From positions 1-47,245 of the forward strand of contig CATZNW010000021.1 of NCBI GenBank assembly GCA_958422185.1: DNA of 47,245 nt. The letters run 5' to 3'. The translations under genes were made by a program, and so were the position numbers. The notes under the pieces were generated by a model that was not told the origin of the DNA, did no database searches, and saw only the letters and a list, made by a program, of their open reading frames with translations. Positions 8,010 to 17,194 of this stretch are shown here, in pieces (position 1 is the stretch's first letter; the number at the start of each line of letters is the position of its first letter). Origin of the DNA: an uncultured Clostridium sp. (GTDB lineage: Bacteria > Bacillota > Clostridia > Oscillospirales > Acutalibacteraceae).

Positions 8010-9005
8010 ATGAATATCAAAGTGATAATGACAGGCGGAACGATCGGCAGCGAAGTTATTAACGGCGTGATCACCCCGTCTTCCCGGCCTGCCGGCAGGC
8101 TTGAATCGGAATACAGAAAAACTGGCGGCAAAGCCCTGTTCCAATTTGATTCGCCGTTTACCGTTCTAAGCGAAGATCTTTGCGCAGAAAACCTGAACGC
8201 GCTGACCGGCAGCATATGCGCCGCATATGAAAACGGTTATAAAAAAATAATCGTCTGCCACGGAACGGATACACTGCAGTATTCCGCAGCGGCCGTTTTA
8301 TACGCGCTTTCGGGCACGGACTGCGCTGTTGTTTTTGTATCCGCGGCAAAACCGCTTGGCCTGCCCGAAACGAACGGATTTGACAACTTTACCGCTGCCG
8401 CGGCATTCCTGGAAAATTATACTATTCCGGGTGTTTATGCCGCTTATAAAAACAATGGTGAAAACGCAAGGATCCTGCCTGCACAGCACCTCGCCCTTCA
8501 TGCCGAGGGAAGCGATTCGCTCAACTGTTTAAACGGTGAATATGCGGCGGAGTACAAAGACGGAAACATCATTTTAAACCCTGCTTTTGCACATCAAAAA
8601 AGCCTCAGGCTCGGTTTCCCGGTCAGTTTTAATAAGCATTCGGGAATTGAGATCATTTCTTCGGCGCCCGGACGGCAATACGAACCGTGCAAAAACGGCA
8701 CGCGCGCAGTGATCTTCAGGCCGTATCATTCCGGAACGCTGAATACTTCAAATGAGGAGCTGCGAAATTTCTGCCTGGATGCAAAAAGCAGAAACATACC
8801 GCTTTTCGCCGTAAATATAAGGCCGGGGGCACAGTATGCATCCGCGCTTGCATTCGGACGGCTCGGAATCATCCCGCTTCCGGGTACTGCTTTTGCACCC
8901 GTCTATATAAAAATATGGCTTGCGGGCAATAAAACAGGTAAAGAACTGGAGGAATTTGTAAAGTTCCCGTATGCAGGTGAAATTCTTGCCGAAACAGGCA
9001 GCTGA
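8010..9005 (+). CDS. Asparaginase/glutaminase family protein
   Basis: Member of the L-asparaginase superfamily (hydrolysis of the side-chain amide of Asn or Gln). The N-terminal nucleophile motif is VIMTGGTIGSE and the second catalytic motif is VCHGTDTLQYSAAAV (Thr-Asp), both intact. SAAKPLGLP replaces the usual segment carrying the catalytic Lys and keeps a lysine. The remainder is less typical than bacterial type I or II enzymes (for example SSRPAGRLESEY in the active-site flap, and GTLNTSNEEL for the C-terminal domain), so the substrate may differ. Start is ATG 8010, seven bases after AAAGGCGG; no signal peptide, so cytosolic. It stands alone between the tRNAs and pgk. Confidence 0.85.
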   Translation: MNIKVIMTGGTIGSEVINGVITPSSRPAGRLESEYRKTGGKALFQFDSPFTVLSEDLCAENLNALTGSICAAYENGYKKIIVCHGTDTLQYSAAAVLYALSGTDCAVVFVSAAKPLGLPETNGFDNFTAAAAFLENYTIPGVYAAYKNNGENARILPAQHLALHAEGSDSLNCLNGEYAAEYKDGNIILNPAFAHQKSLRLGFPVSFNKHSGIEIISSAPGRQYEPCKNGTRAVIFRPYHSGTLNTSNEELRNFCLDAKSRNIPLFAVNIRPGAQYASALAFGRLGIIPLPGTAFAPVYIKIWLAGNKTGKELEEFVKFPYAGEILAETGS

Positions 9006-9084
9006 TTCACGCAAGGTGCGAATTTTTATTTAGTTTGACAAAAAATTGACGAATACTGCCTTGATTTTGGTGGAAAAATATGTA

Positions 9085-9113
9085 TTGATTTTGCGGTGTA
9101 TATACTTTATAAT
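9085..9113 (+). promoter_or_regulatory. pgk promoter
   Basis: TTGATT-17-TATAAT, giving a start of transcription about 48 bases before the pgk ATG. The leader between is AT-rich and shows no riboswitch fold that I can recognise. Confidence 0.65.
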
Positions 9114-9167
9114 ATTTGCGTAAAAAAATTGTATATTAAATTCATAACGTTTGGAGAGGTAATTTAA

Positions 9168-10367
9168 ATGAACGCATTAAACAAAAAAACGATTGAGGAT
9201 ATTGAAGTATCCGGAAAAAAGGTTCTTGTTCGCTGCGATTTCAACGTTCCGCTAAAAGACGGCGAAATTACAAACGACAAAAGAATCGTTGCGGCTCTGC
9301 CCACAATCAAATATCTTGTTGAGAACAACGCTAAGGTAATTCTCTGCTCACACCTTGGCAGACCCAAGGGAGAATACAAGCCCGAGTTCAGCCTTGCTCC
9401 CGTTGCAAAAAGACTTTCCGAGTATCTGGGCAAGGAAGTAAAACTTGCAGAAGATGAAACTGTTGTAGGCGAAAATGCAAAGGCAATGGCCGCCGCTCTG
9501 AACGACGGCGACGTTATGCTGCTTGAAAACGTACGTTTCAGAAAAGAGGAAACAAAAAATGAGGAAAGCTTTTCAAAAGAGCTTGCTTCGCTTGCCGATA
9601 TTTTTGTTAATGACGCTTTCGGAACCGCCCACAGAGCGCACTGCTCAACCACCGGCGTTGCAGCGTTTCTTCCAGCGGTATGCGGCTATCTGATTCAGAA
9701 AGAGATCACCTTTATGGGCGGCGCGCTCTCAGACCCGAAAAGACCGCTCGTTGCCATCCTCGGCGGCGCAAAGGTCTCCGATAAAATCGGCGTTATAACA
9801 AATCTGCTTGACAAGTGCGACACGCTTATCATAGGCGGCGGCATGGCTTACACCTTTATGAAATCCCTCGGCCATCATATCGGCACTTCCCTTCTTGAGG
9901 AGGAACAGGTTGAAAACGCAGGCAAAATGATGGAAGACGCAAAGGCAAAAGGCGTTAAATTCCTTATCCCGGTAGACAATAAGGTGGGCAAGGAATATGA
10001 TGAAAATACAGAAGCAATGGTGGTCAACAGCGACGAGATACCGGACGGCTGGATGGGCCTTGATATCGGACCCAAGACCCAGAAAATGTTTGCTGACGCC
10101 ATTCAGGGCGCGGGCACAGTCATCTGGAACGGACCTATGGGTGTTTCCGAGTGGGATAACTTTGCTCAGGGCACCATCGCAGTTGCAAAGGCTGTTGCGG
10201 ATTCAGGCGCTATTTCAATCGTAGGCGGCGGCGATTCCGTTGCAGCGGTAACAAAACTTGGCTTCAGCGATAAAATGAGCCATATCTCAACCGGAGGCGG
10301 CGCTTCTCTTGAATTCCTTGAGGGTAAGGAGCTTCCCGGCATTGCAGCACTTATGGACAAGGACTGA
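9168..10367 (+). CDS. pgk: Phosphoglycerate kinase
   Basis: Glycolytic enzyme that transfers the acyl phosphate of 1,3-bisphosphoglycerate to ADP, in the cytosol. Marks: VLVRCDFNVPL near residue 20 (family signature), CSHLGRPKG, the hinge segment LLENVRF and VNDAFGTAHRAH, the C-terminal nucleotide-binding part with LGGAKVSDKIGVI and GGGMAYTF, and GGGDSVAA near residue 350 for phosphate binding. Length 399 is normal. The start ATG follows GGAGAGG. It heads the run pgk-tpiA-gpmI; gap, usually just upstream in Firmicutes, is absent and an asparaginase gene sits there instead. Confidence 0.98.
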   Translation: MNALNKKTIEDIEVSGKKVLVRCDFNVPLKDGEITNDKRIVAALPTIKYLVENNAKVILCSHLGRPKGEYKPEFSLAPVAKRLSEYLGKEVKLAEDETVVGENAKAMAAALNDGDVMLLENVRFRKEETKNEESFSKELASLADIFVNDAFGTAHRAHCSTTGVAAFLPAVCGYLIQKEITFMGGALSDPKRPLVAILGGAKVSDKIGVITNLLDKCDTLIIGGGMAYTFMKSLGHHIGTSLLEEEQVENAGKMMEDAKAKGVKFLIPVDNKVGKEYDENTEAMVVNSDEIPDGWMGLDIGPKTQKMFADAIQGAGTVIWNGPMGVSEWDNFAQGTIAVAKAVADSGAISIVGGGDSVAAVTKLGFSDKMSHISTGGGASLEFLEGKELPGIAALMDKD

Positions 10368-10455
10368 TCCGCAGTCGCCGATCCGTAAGAAAGAGAGATA
10401 TAAATTAAGTATATATTTATTAAACGATTAAAAAATAGATAAAAGAGGAATTACT

Positions 10456-11223
10456 ATGAACAAATCTCTTCGCAAGGCAGTAATTGCCGGCAACTGGAAA
10501 ATGAATAACACACCTGCCCAGACAACGGCTCTTATCAACGAGATGAAACCTCTTGTTAAGAACGCGGACTGCGATGTTATCATCTGCGCGCCATTCGTTG
10601 ACCTGAGCGCTGCGCTTGAGGCAGCAAAAGATTCCAATATCCTAATCGGAGCGGAAAACTGCCACTGGGCTGAAAGCGGCGCGTTTACCGGCGAAGTTTC
10701 CGCCGTTATGCTCAAGGAAATGGGCGTTCCGTACGTTATAATCGGTCACTCTGAGCGCAGGCAGTATTTCGGCGAGACGGATGAAACCGTAAACAAAAGA
10801 GTACGCGCAGCGCTTGACGCAGGCCTTAAAGTTATCCTTTGCGTCGGCGAAGTTCTTGAACAGAGAGAGCAGGGCGTAACTTTTGAAGTAGTAGGCATGC
10901 AGACAAAGATAGCGCTTCAGGGCGTGTCAGCAGAAGAACTCAAAAACGTGATCATTGCTTACGAACCCGTATGGGCGATCGGCACCGGCAAAACCGCAAC
11001 TGCGGATCAGGCGGATGAAGTAAACGGATATATCCGCAGCGTTATTGAAGAGCTTTACGGTAAAGACGCGGCAGATGCTTTTGTTGTACAGTACGGCGGT
11101 TCAATGAACGCTAAAAATGCTGAAGAACTCCTCGCTAAAGAAAATGTTGACGGCGGCCTTATCGGCGGAGCGTCACTTAAAGCGCAGGACTTTTCCGTTA
11201 TTGTAAAAGCGGCGTCAAAATAA
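10456..11223 (+). CDS. tpiA: Triosephosphate isomerase
   Basis: Interconverts dihydroxyacetone phosphate and glyceraldehyde 3-phosphate; cytosolic TIM barrel of 255 residues. Catalytic residues are visible: Lys in AGNWKMNNT, His in VIIGHSERRQYF, and Glu in AYEPVWAIGTGKTA, which also holds the flexible loop 6 (IGTGKTA). The phosphate-binding end YGGSMNAKNA and GLIGGASL are intact. ATG 10456 follows AGAGGAA. It is 88 bases after pgk and likely on the same transcript, and is followed by a terminator. Confidence 0.98.
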   Translation: MNKSLRKAVIAGNWKMNNTPAQTTALINEMKPLVKNADCDVIICAPFVDLSAALEAAKDSNILIGAENCHWAESGAFTGEVSAVMLKEMGVPYVIIGHSERRQYFGETDETVNKRVRAALDAGLKVILCVGEVLEQREQGVTFEVVGMQTKIALQGVSAEELKNVIIAYEPVWAIGTGKTATADQADEVNGYIRSVIEELYGKDAADAFVVQYGGSMNAKNAEELLAKENVDGGLIGGASLKAQDFSVIVKAASK

Positions 11224-11225
11224 AC

Positions 11226-11251
11226 AAAAAGCCCTCCTCCCGAGGGCTTTT
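11226..11251 (+). terminator. Terminator after tpiA
   Basis: Stem AAAAGCCCTC / GAGGGCTTTT with a five-base loop and T-run, placed between tpiA and gpmI. It should lower gpmI expression relative to pgk-tpiA unless gpmI has its own promoter; a TATAAT-like box near 11266 is possible but without a clear -35. Confidence 0.8.
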
Positions 11252-11310
11252 AATATATAACCTATTATAATATAAAATCCTAACTCAGTTTTACAGGAGG
11301 AAAGATACTG

Positions 11311-12840
11311 ATGAAAAAACCGGTTGTATTATGCATCATGGACGGCTATGGCAGAAACGATTCGGATTACGGCAATGCAATCGCAATGGCAAAAAAGCCG
11401 AATCTGGACAGACTTATGCAGGAGTGCCCGATGACTTATATAGGCGCGTCCGGACTTGACGTAGGCCTGCCGGACGGCCAGATGGGCAACAGTGAAGTAG
11501 GCCATACGAATATAGGCGCGGGCAGAGTGGTTTATCAGCCGCTCACAAGGATCACCAAAGCGTTTGAGGACGGGGACGCCTATAAAAACGAAGCGCTTGT
11601 AAGCGCTATGGAAAACGCAAAGGGCAAAGCGCTTCATCTCATAGGGCTTGTCTCCCCGGGCGGCGTTCACAGCCATACCGAGCATCTTTACGGCCTTATG
11701 GAAATGGCTGAAAAGCACGGCGTTGAAAATGTTTATATCCATGCGATCCTGGACGGGCGTGACGTTCCACCTGCCTCAGCCGCAGACGATCTTAAGGAGC
11801 TGGAAGAAAAGATCGCTGAGATCGGCGTAGGCAAGATCGCAACCGTTACAGGCAGATTTTACGCTATGGACAGGGATAATATCTGGGACAGAGTTGAAAA
11901 AGCCTATGCCGCGTTCGTATACGGTGAAGGCATTCAGGCTGATGACCCCGTCAAAGCCGTTAAGGAATCTTATGAAACGATAGATGAGGACGGCAAACAC
12001 CTTACTGATGAATTCGTTATTCCAACTGTTATTGGCGGCAATGACGGCAGGATCAGGGCGAATGACAGCGTTATCTTCTTTAACTTCCGCCCGGACAGAG
12101 CCAGGGAGATCACAAGAGCCTTTGTTGATCCCGATTTTACCGGTTTTGAAAGAAAGAACGAATTTTTCCCGCTAAACTATGTATGCATGACACAGTATGA
12201 CGAGGAAATGCCGAATGTAAGCGTTGCTTTCCCGCCGGAATCATTAAAAAATACCTTTGGCGAATATATTTCCGATCTTGGAAAAACACAGCTTAGGATC
12301 GCTGAAACACAGAAATATGCGCACGTTACGTTCTTTTTTAACGGCGGTGAGGAAAAGCAGTATCCGGGCGAAGACAGGATACTGGTCGATTCGCCCAAAA
12401 TCTCCACATTTGACCTGATGCCGGAAATGAGCGCGCCCGAAGTATCTGAGAAACTCAATGCCGCTGTAAGGAGCGGTAAATATGACGCGATTATCGTAAA
12501 CTTCGCAAACTGCGATATGGTTGGCCACACGGGGATAATCCCCGCGGCTGTCAAAGCCGTTGAGACCGTTGACGCCTGCGTAGGCTCGCTTGCCGAGGCA
12601 GTAAAAGAGATGGACGGCGTGCTGTTTGTTACGGCGGATCACGGCAACGCGGACAAAATGCTTGACGAAAACGGAGAGCCGTTTACCGCTCACACCACGA
12701 ATCCCGTTCCGTTCATCGTTGTAAACTATCCCTGCCGGGTGCGCGACGGCGGCAGGCTTTGCGATATTGCCCCTACCATGCTTAAAGTAATGGGTCTTGA
12801 ACAGCCGGCTGAAATGACCGGGGAATCCATTATATTGTGA
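11311..12840 (+). CDS. gpmI: 2,3-bisphosphoglycerate-independent phosphoglycerate mutase
   Basis: Manganese-dependent mutase of the alkaline phosphatase superfamily that interconverts 3- and 2-phosphoglycerate. MDGYG binds metal, and the phosphoserine is in GQMGNSEVGHTNIGAGRVVYQ. Further marks are SPGGVHSH, HAILDGRDVPP, TVTGRFYAMDRD, FFNFRPDRARE, VNFANCDMVGHTG and TADHGNAD (metal ligands). Length 509 is typical. The start follows CAGGAGG seven bases upstream. Together with pgk and tpiA it covers the lower half of glycolysis except gap and eno. Confidence 0.98.
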   Translation: MKKPVVLCIMDGYGRNDSDYGNAIAMAKKPNLDRLMQECPMTYIGASGLDVGLPDGQMGNSEVGHTNIGAGRVVYQPLTRITKAFEDGDAYKNEALVSAMENAKGKALHLIGLVSPGGVHSHTEHLYGLMEMAEKHGVENVYIHAILDGRDVPPASAADDLKELEEKIAEIGVGKIATVTGRFYAMDRDNIWDRVEKAYAAFVYGEGIQADDPVKAVKESYETIDEDGKHLTDEFVIPTVIGGNDGRIRANDSVIFFNFRPDRAREITRAFVDPDFTGFERKNEFFPLNYVCMTQYDEEMPNVSVAFPPESLKNTFGEYISDLGKTQLRIAETQKYAHVTFFFNGGEEKQYPGEDRILVDSPKISTFDLMPEMSAPEVSEKLNAAVRSGKYDAIIVNFANCDMVGHTGIIPAAVKAVETVDACVGSLAEAVKEMDGVLFVTADHGNADKMLDENGEPFTAHTTNPVPFIVVNYPCRVRDGGRLCDIAPTMLKVMGLEQPAEMTGESIIL

Positions 12841-12997
12841 TACAGTCTGCGGCAGCGGATTTATCTCGCTTGCTTAAACTAAAGAGTTTGGATAATTTAT
12901 GAACAATTCACAAACCTTCAAGTATTTTGGTAAATCAAATAAAACATTATTCCATTCAGTGATCTAAATATGTTAATATTTGTTTCGGGGTGTTATT

Positions 12998-13339
12998 ATG
13001 AAAAGAAAGATAGACAAGCAGGCAATACTTGGCCTGCGTATTATGCAGAGAAGAAAGCAGCTTGGGATCAACCAAAGCGAGCTTGCAGAGCAGATCGGGC
13101 TGAGCGAGCACCAGATTTCCAATATTGAAACCGGCAGAAGCTACCCGAGGATGAAAAGCTTTATAAAGATCTGCGAAATTCTTGAAGTAAATGCGGACTA
13201 TTTCATTTCAGGAACAATGAAAGACGAGATAGATGAAAACATCATTGATATGATATCCTCTCTTTCCGAAGAGGAACAGAAAACGGTTTGGAAGCTGCTT
13301 GACGCTTACATTCACCGCAACGATGATTCAAGAGTTTAA
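12998..13339 (+). CDS. Xre/Cro-family helix-turn-helix regulator
   Basis: Small DNA-binding protein (about 113 residues). The helix-turn-helix is LGINQSELAEQIGLSEHQISNIETGRSYPRMKSF, a standard Cro/C1 fold, followed by FIKICEILEVNADYFISG. The acidic C-terminal tail (NIIDMISSLSEEEQKTVWKLLDAYI) is the short helix found in many Clostridia single-domain regulators. Start is ATG 12998 behind GGGGTG; an upstream start at 12980 lacks a ribosome site. It has its own terminator and no adjacent target, so its regulon is unknown. Confidence 0.88.
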   Translation: MKRKIDKQAILGLRIMQRRKQLGINQSELAEQIGLSEHQISNIETGRSYPRMKSFIKICEILEVNADYFISGTMKDEIDENIIDMISSLSEEEQKTVWKLLDAYIHRNDDSRV

Positions 13340-13345
13340 AATTTA

Positions 13346-13376
13346 AAGATCCGGCGGCGTCACCGTCGGATCTTTT
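13346..13376 (+). terminator. Terminator after the Xre gene
   Basis: Imperfect long stem (AGATCCG / CGGATCT with inner CGG pairs) followed by TTTT, seven bases after the stop codon. Confidence 0.75.
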
Positions 13377-13417
13377 ATTACACAGTAAGTATTCTGTTGC
13401 TGAAAGGCGGAAACAAT

Positions 13418-13879
13418 ATGATTTTTGACAAAGCGGAAAACATGGCAGATCATTACAGCGAAGTGCCGCTGCTTAAAAAATGCGCGCAGTTTTTAAAAAA
13501 ATTTGAGGCTGAAAAACTGCCTGACGGCTCCTATGATATTGACGGCAGCCGCGTTTTTGCCAATATCCAATCCTACAGGACCGGGCGGCAGACGGAAAGC
13601 AGCCGCTTTGAAGCACATAAAAAATATATTGATGTTCAGTATATCGTATCCGGAATAGAAAAGATCCGCTGGGCAGATGTGGATTCTCTTTCCGAAACGG
13701 AGGAAAGATATTCCAAAGGACAGGATATAGCCTTTTACAGCGGGGATGCCAAATTTGATTTCATACTTACGAAAGGAACCTTTTTACTGCTTTTTCCCCA
13801 GGACGCGCACATGCCCGGCCTTAGTGATGAAAAAGACGTAAACGTAAGAAAGATCGTTTTTAAAATAGCGGTCAGCTGA
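13418..13879 (+). CDS. YhcH/YjgK/YiaL family (DUF386) protein
   Basis: Cupin-like beta-sandwich protein of the YhcH/YiaL family, which includes anomerase-like and beta-galactosidase small-subunit relatives and is often linked to sialic acid or other sugar acid use. Marks are FANIQSYRTG, the metal/ligand region FEAHKKYIDVQYIVSGIEKIRW, and FLLLFPQDAHMPGL near the C-terminus with its conserved His. ATG 13418 follows AAAGGCGG; length 153 is normal. No sugar transporter or kinase is adjacent, so the substrate is open. Confidence 0.85.
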   Translation: MIFDKAENMADHYSEVPLLKKCAQFLKKFEAEKLPDGSYDIDGSRVFANIQSYRTGRQTESSRFEAHKKYIDVQYIVSGIEKIRWADVDSLSETEERYSKGQDIAFYSGDAKFDFILTKGTFLLLFPQDAHMPGLSDEKDVNVRKIVFKIAVS

Positions 13880-13922
13880 GGCACGCGAGGTCTGTCCCGT
13901 TTGCCTGCGGAAATAATGTTTT

Positions 13923-14807
13923 TTAATTTCCGCCCAGCTCCTTAAGCGTGATCTCTATAAACCTCTTTAAAACAGGGTTTGATTTTAAAGTGGAATAATA
14001 AACGCCGAAAGATACCGGAGAAGAGTCTGTTATGGGAACATAGCTTAGGCTCTCTTCTTTTTTTGACGGCAGATCAGGCTGAACACAATAGCAAAGCCCG
14101 GCCTCAACAAGCGGTTTTGCACATTCATAATTATCACACAGATAGATCTGGCTCTGTTTCAGTGTGGCCGACGCAGAAGTTACAACCTTATAAATCTCCG
14201 GAATATCCCTTTGGCGTGAGATCAGAGCAATGCTCTGGCCCTGCAGATCAGCCGTTTTCAGAGACACATTCTTTGCCAGCACGCTGTTCCTGCTGCAAAC
14301 GCAGCATATGCTGCACTTTTTCAGTTCCTTATATATTATACGGCTGTGCGCCGGAGTATCCGACCTGTATGAAAAAATAACATCAACCGTTTCATTTTCA
14401 GTAAGGACCGTAACGGGCATAAAGGGCGCTATCTTTACTACAGGGCGGCAAAGCGGCAGCTCTGAAGAAATACGGCTGAGAACGGGCGGCAAAACGCCGC
14501 ACATCTGAATATCCCGGCAGGTTACGCCAAGCGGCAGAACTTCAGAAACGCTTTTGTCGCTTATTCTTGCCTTTGCGTTGCGAAGGATCTTCAGCGCGTC
14601 CGAGGCAGGGCCTATAAATCTTATCCCGTCTCTTGTAAGTTCAACGCTTTTACTCGTTCTGTTAAAAAGCTTTGTTCCCAGCTCTGCCTCCAGCGAATTG
14701 ATCTGGTGGCTGACGGCAGGCTGGGTCATTTTTAGATTTTCCGCTGCGCGTGAAAAATTCAGGCATGCGGAAACCTCCATAAAGCATTCAAGCTGAACGG
14801 TGTTCAT
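13923..14807 (-). CDS. LysR-family transcriptional regulator
   Basis: Typical LysR regulator of 294 residues. The N-terminal winged helix is LECFMEVSACLNFSRAAENLKMTQPAVSHQINSLEAELGTKLF, followed by the linker helix and an effector-binding domain of the periplasmic-protein type. It is transcribed away from the MarR-ABC transporter operon with 180 bases between them. LysR proteins commonly control the divergent gene, but the intergenic region here is dominated by a MarR-type palindrome, so the target of this LysR is uncertain. Confidence 0.93.
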   Translation of the reverse strand: MNTVQLECFMEVSACLNFSRAAENLKMTQPAVSHQINSLEAELGTKLFNRTSKSVELTRDGIRFIGPASDALKILRNAKARISDKSVSEVLPLGVTCRDIQMCGVLPPVLSRISSELPLCRPVVKIAPFMPVTVLTENETVDVIFSYRSDTPAHSRIIYKELKKCSICCVCSRNSVLAKNVSLKTADLQGQSIALISRQRDIPEIYKVVTSASATLKQSQIYLCDNYECAKPLVEAGLCYCVQPDLPSKKEESLSYVPITDSSPVSFGVYYSTLKSNPVLKRFIEITLKELGGN

Positions 14808-14888
14808 TTCGTGTCACCTCTGTGTTAATTATTTAACAACCGTATGCTTATCGATAAATATCTTTTATAGATAATAAACTATTTTTAT

Positions 14889-14967
14889 TTGTAAATCAAG
14901 CATTTTTGTGATATATATTTATATGTAGAAAAAAGTTTGTGCGTTTATTGTAAACAAGCAAACTTTT
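14889..14967 (+). promoter_or_regulatory. Promoter and nested palindromic operator of the marR-ABC operon
   Basis: TTGTAA-17-TATATA (14889-14917) is followed at 14931-14967 by a two-level perfect palindrome: AAAAGTTTG, TGC, GTTTA, TTG, TAAAC, AAG, CAAACTTTT. The operator overlies the start of transcription, as expected for autorepression by the MarR protein encoded next. Confidence 0.7.
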
Positions 14968-14985
14968 ATTAAGAAGGTGGTATCA

Positions 14986-15441
14986 ATACAAACGAAACAG
15001 GAGATCATAAAGCTTAACAAGGATATATCCATATTTATAGATAAATATATGGACGTCCGCACTGAAAAGTTCGGCCTTACCGCTGCGCAGGGGATCGTGC
15101 TTCTTTACGTTGCAGACCGCAGCGGCGGAGTAAACGTTTCCGAACTGAAAAAATTTGTGGACACTTCCAAAAGCACTGTTTCAGCCACTTTGAAGAGGCT
15201 TTGCGGCAAAGGGTTCGTTACCCTTGAGACCTTGGAGGATGACAACAGGCAGAAAAAAATTGTGCCCACCGAAAAAGCACTGCGTGTAAAAAACAGCCTT
15301 TCACGCGAATTCGCAGCCATTGCCGACGAGCTTTTCTCAGGCTTCACGCAGGAAGAACTCCGCACAGTGTGCAGATTTCAGAAAGCCGTTATTGAACGCG
15401 CGCGCTGCGGCTTTAAAAACTATATGGAAACGGAGGAATAA
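14986..15441 (+). CDS. MarR-family transcriptional regulator (probable ATA start)
   Basis: Winged-helix MarR repressor of about 151 residues. The core is FGLTAAQGIVLLYVADRSG, VSELKKFVDTSKSTVSATLKRLCGKGFV (recognition helix) and the wing ETLEDDNRQKKIVPT. It is the first gene of an operon with two ABC exporter subunits, and a perfect nested palindrome lies in its leader, so it likely senses a drug or metabolite and represses the exporter. Start: the only standard start, GTG 14977, lies inside the ribosome binding site AAGAAGGTGG; the codon at proper spacing is ATA 14986. I therefore annotate ATA, with GTG 14977 as the fallback. Confidence 0.88.
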   Translation: MQTKQEIIKLNKDISIFIDKYMDVRTEKFGLTAAQGIVLLYVADRSGGVNVSELKKFVDTSKSTVSATLKRLCGKGFVTLETLEDDNRQKKIVPTEKALRVKNSLSREFAAIADELFSGFTQEELRTVCRFQKAVIERARCGFKNYMETEE

Positions 15442-15444
15442 GGA

Positions 15445-17178
15445 TTGAAAACGGTTTTGAAATACGTTAAAAATTATAAAAAAGATTCATTTTTAACGAT
15501 TTTCTACACAATGCTTGAAGTAATTATGGAAGTTCTGCTGCCGTTTGTAATGTCTTACATTATAGACGACGGTATTCAGGCAGGCAACATAAACAACGTC
15601 TATCTCTTCGGCGGGATAATGCTTGTTATGGCAGCGCTCAGCCTTACGTTCGGCGCCCTCGGCGGAAGATATGTTGCACGGGCTTCTTCCGGCTTTGCGG
15701 CAAATTTAAGAAAAGGGATCTACGATAAGGTGCAGACCTTTTCGTTTTCCAATATAGACCATTTCAGCACCGCAAGCCTTGTAACGCGTATGACTACCGA
15801 TGTTACAAACATTCAAAACGCATATATGATGACTTTACGAATTGCGACTAGAGCGCCTCTGACGCTGATTTTCAGTTGGATCATGTGCTTCTTCATAAGC
15901 AAAAAAATAAGCCTTGTGTTTTTTGTTGCAATTATTTTGCTGGGCTGCGTGCTTGCAGTCATCATCAAAGCTTCGCTTAAATATTTTGACAAGGCGTTTA
16001 ACACATATGACCGCGTAAATGCTGATATTCAGGAAAACATTTCCGCTATCAGAGTCGTTAAATCCTATGTGCGTGAAGAACACGAGATCAAAAAGTTTGA
16101 TAAAGTAGTAAATCTTCTTAAAAAATTCAATATAAAGGCAGAAGGCTATCTTACTCTTAACAGCCCTGCTCTTATGATCTGCGTTTACGGCTGTACAATC
16201 GCGATCTCATGGTTTGCCGCCCATTACATTATTGCCGGCGATATGACTACCGGTAATCTTACAACGCTTCTTTCTTACATCATGCAGATACTTATGAGCC
16301 TTATGATGCTCAGCATGATCTTTGTTATGATCGCAATGAGCTCCGCAAGCGTTCACCGTATTTCCCAGGTGCTGAATGAGGTACCGGATATACATAACCC
16401 GGAAGACCCGGTTGAAGAGGTCAAAGACGGCAGCATAGATTTCAATCATGTAAACTTTTCTTACAGAAAAGGCAGCGATAAAAACGCCTTAAGCGATATC
16501 GACCTTCATATCAGGTCCGGTGAGACCATAGGGATCATCGGCGGAACGGGCAGCGGAAAGAGCAGCTTTGTAAATCTTATCTGCCGCCTTTACGACGTAA
16601 GTTCGGGCAGCGTCTGCGTAGGCGGGATCGACGTTAGGGATTATGACACGGAGGCGTTAAGAAACCAGGTTTCCGTTGTGCTTCAGAAAAACGTGCTTTT
16701 TTCAGGCTCGATCCTTGATAACCTCAGGTGGGGCAATCCAAACGCAACGGAAGAGGAGTGCATTGAGGCATGCAGATCGGCATGCGCCGATGAATTTATT
16801 GAGCGTATGCCTGATAAATACAACACACATATTGAACGGGGCGGAACGAATGTTTCCGGCGGTCAGAAACAGCGGCTTTGTATTGCAAGAGCTTTGCTGA
16901 AAAAGCCCAAAGTTCTTATCCTTGATGATTCGACTTCGGCTGTTGACACCGCGACGGACGCAAAGATCCGCGAGGCGTTCAGGACCAAGATCCCCGATAC
17001 CACAAAGATCATTATTGCGCAGCGCGTTTCAAGCGTCAAGGACGCAGACAGGATCATCGTTCTGGACGAGGGCCGTGTAAACGGATTTGACACACACGAA
17101 AATCTTTTGAAAAACAACGCAATATACAGCGAGATCTTCGAGTCCCAGCAGGGCGGCGGAGATTTTGACCAGCAGTAA
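15445..17178 (+). CDS. Heterodimeric ABC exporter subunit with degenerate catalytic site
   Basis: Half-transporter with six membrane helices (residues about 15-300) and a C-terminal ATPase domain. Walker A is GGTGSGKSS, the Q-loop follows in VVLQKNVLFSGS, the signature is VSGGQKQR, and Walker B is VLILDDSTSAVD. The catalytic Glu after Walker B is Asp here, and the switch His is replaced (IIAQRVSS). This is the known pattern for the degenerate partner of LmrCD/BmrCD/TM287-288 heterodimers. It starts at TTG 15445, nine bases after GGAGG and four past the marR stop, showing coupling. The partner gene follows directly. Substrate unknown; multidrug or lipid-like compounds are typical. Confidence 0.93.
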   Translation: MKTVLKYVKNYKKDSFLTIFYTMLEVIMEVLLPFVMSYIIDDGIQAGNINNVYLFGGIMLVMAALSLTFGALGGRYVARASSGFAANLRKGIYDKVQTFSFSNIDHFSTASLVTRMTTDVTNIQNAYMMTLRIATRAPLTLIFSWIMCFFISKKISLVFFVAIILLGCVLAVIIKASLKYFDKAFNTYDRVNADIQENISAIRVVKSYVREEHEIKKFDKVVNLLKKFNIKAEGYLTLNSPALMICVYGCTIAISWFAAHYIIAGDMTTGNLTTLLSYIMQILMSLMMLSMIFVMIAMSSASVHRISQVLNEVPDIHNPEDPVEEVKDGSIDFNHVNFSYRKGSDKNALSDIDLHIRSGETIGIIGGTGSGKSSFVNLICRLYDVSSGSVCVGGIDVRDYDTEALRNQVSVVLQKNVLFSGSILDNLRWGNPNATEEECIEACRSACADEFIERMPDKYNTHIERGGTNVSGGQKQRLCIARALLKKPKVLILDDSTSAVDTATDAKIREAFRTKIPDTTKIIIAQRVSSVKDADRIIVLDEGRVNGFDTHENLLKNNAIYSEIFESQQGGGDFDQQ

Positions 17179-17194
17179 GAAAGGAGGGCGCACA

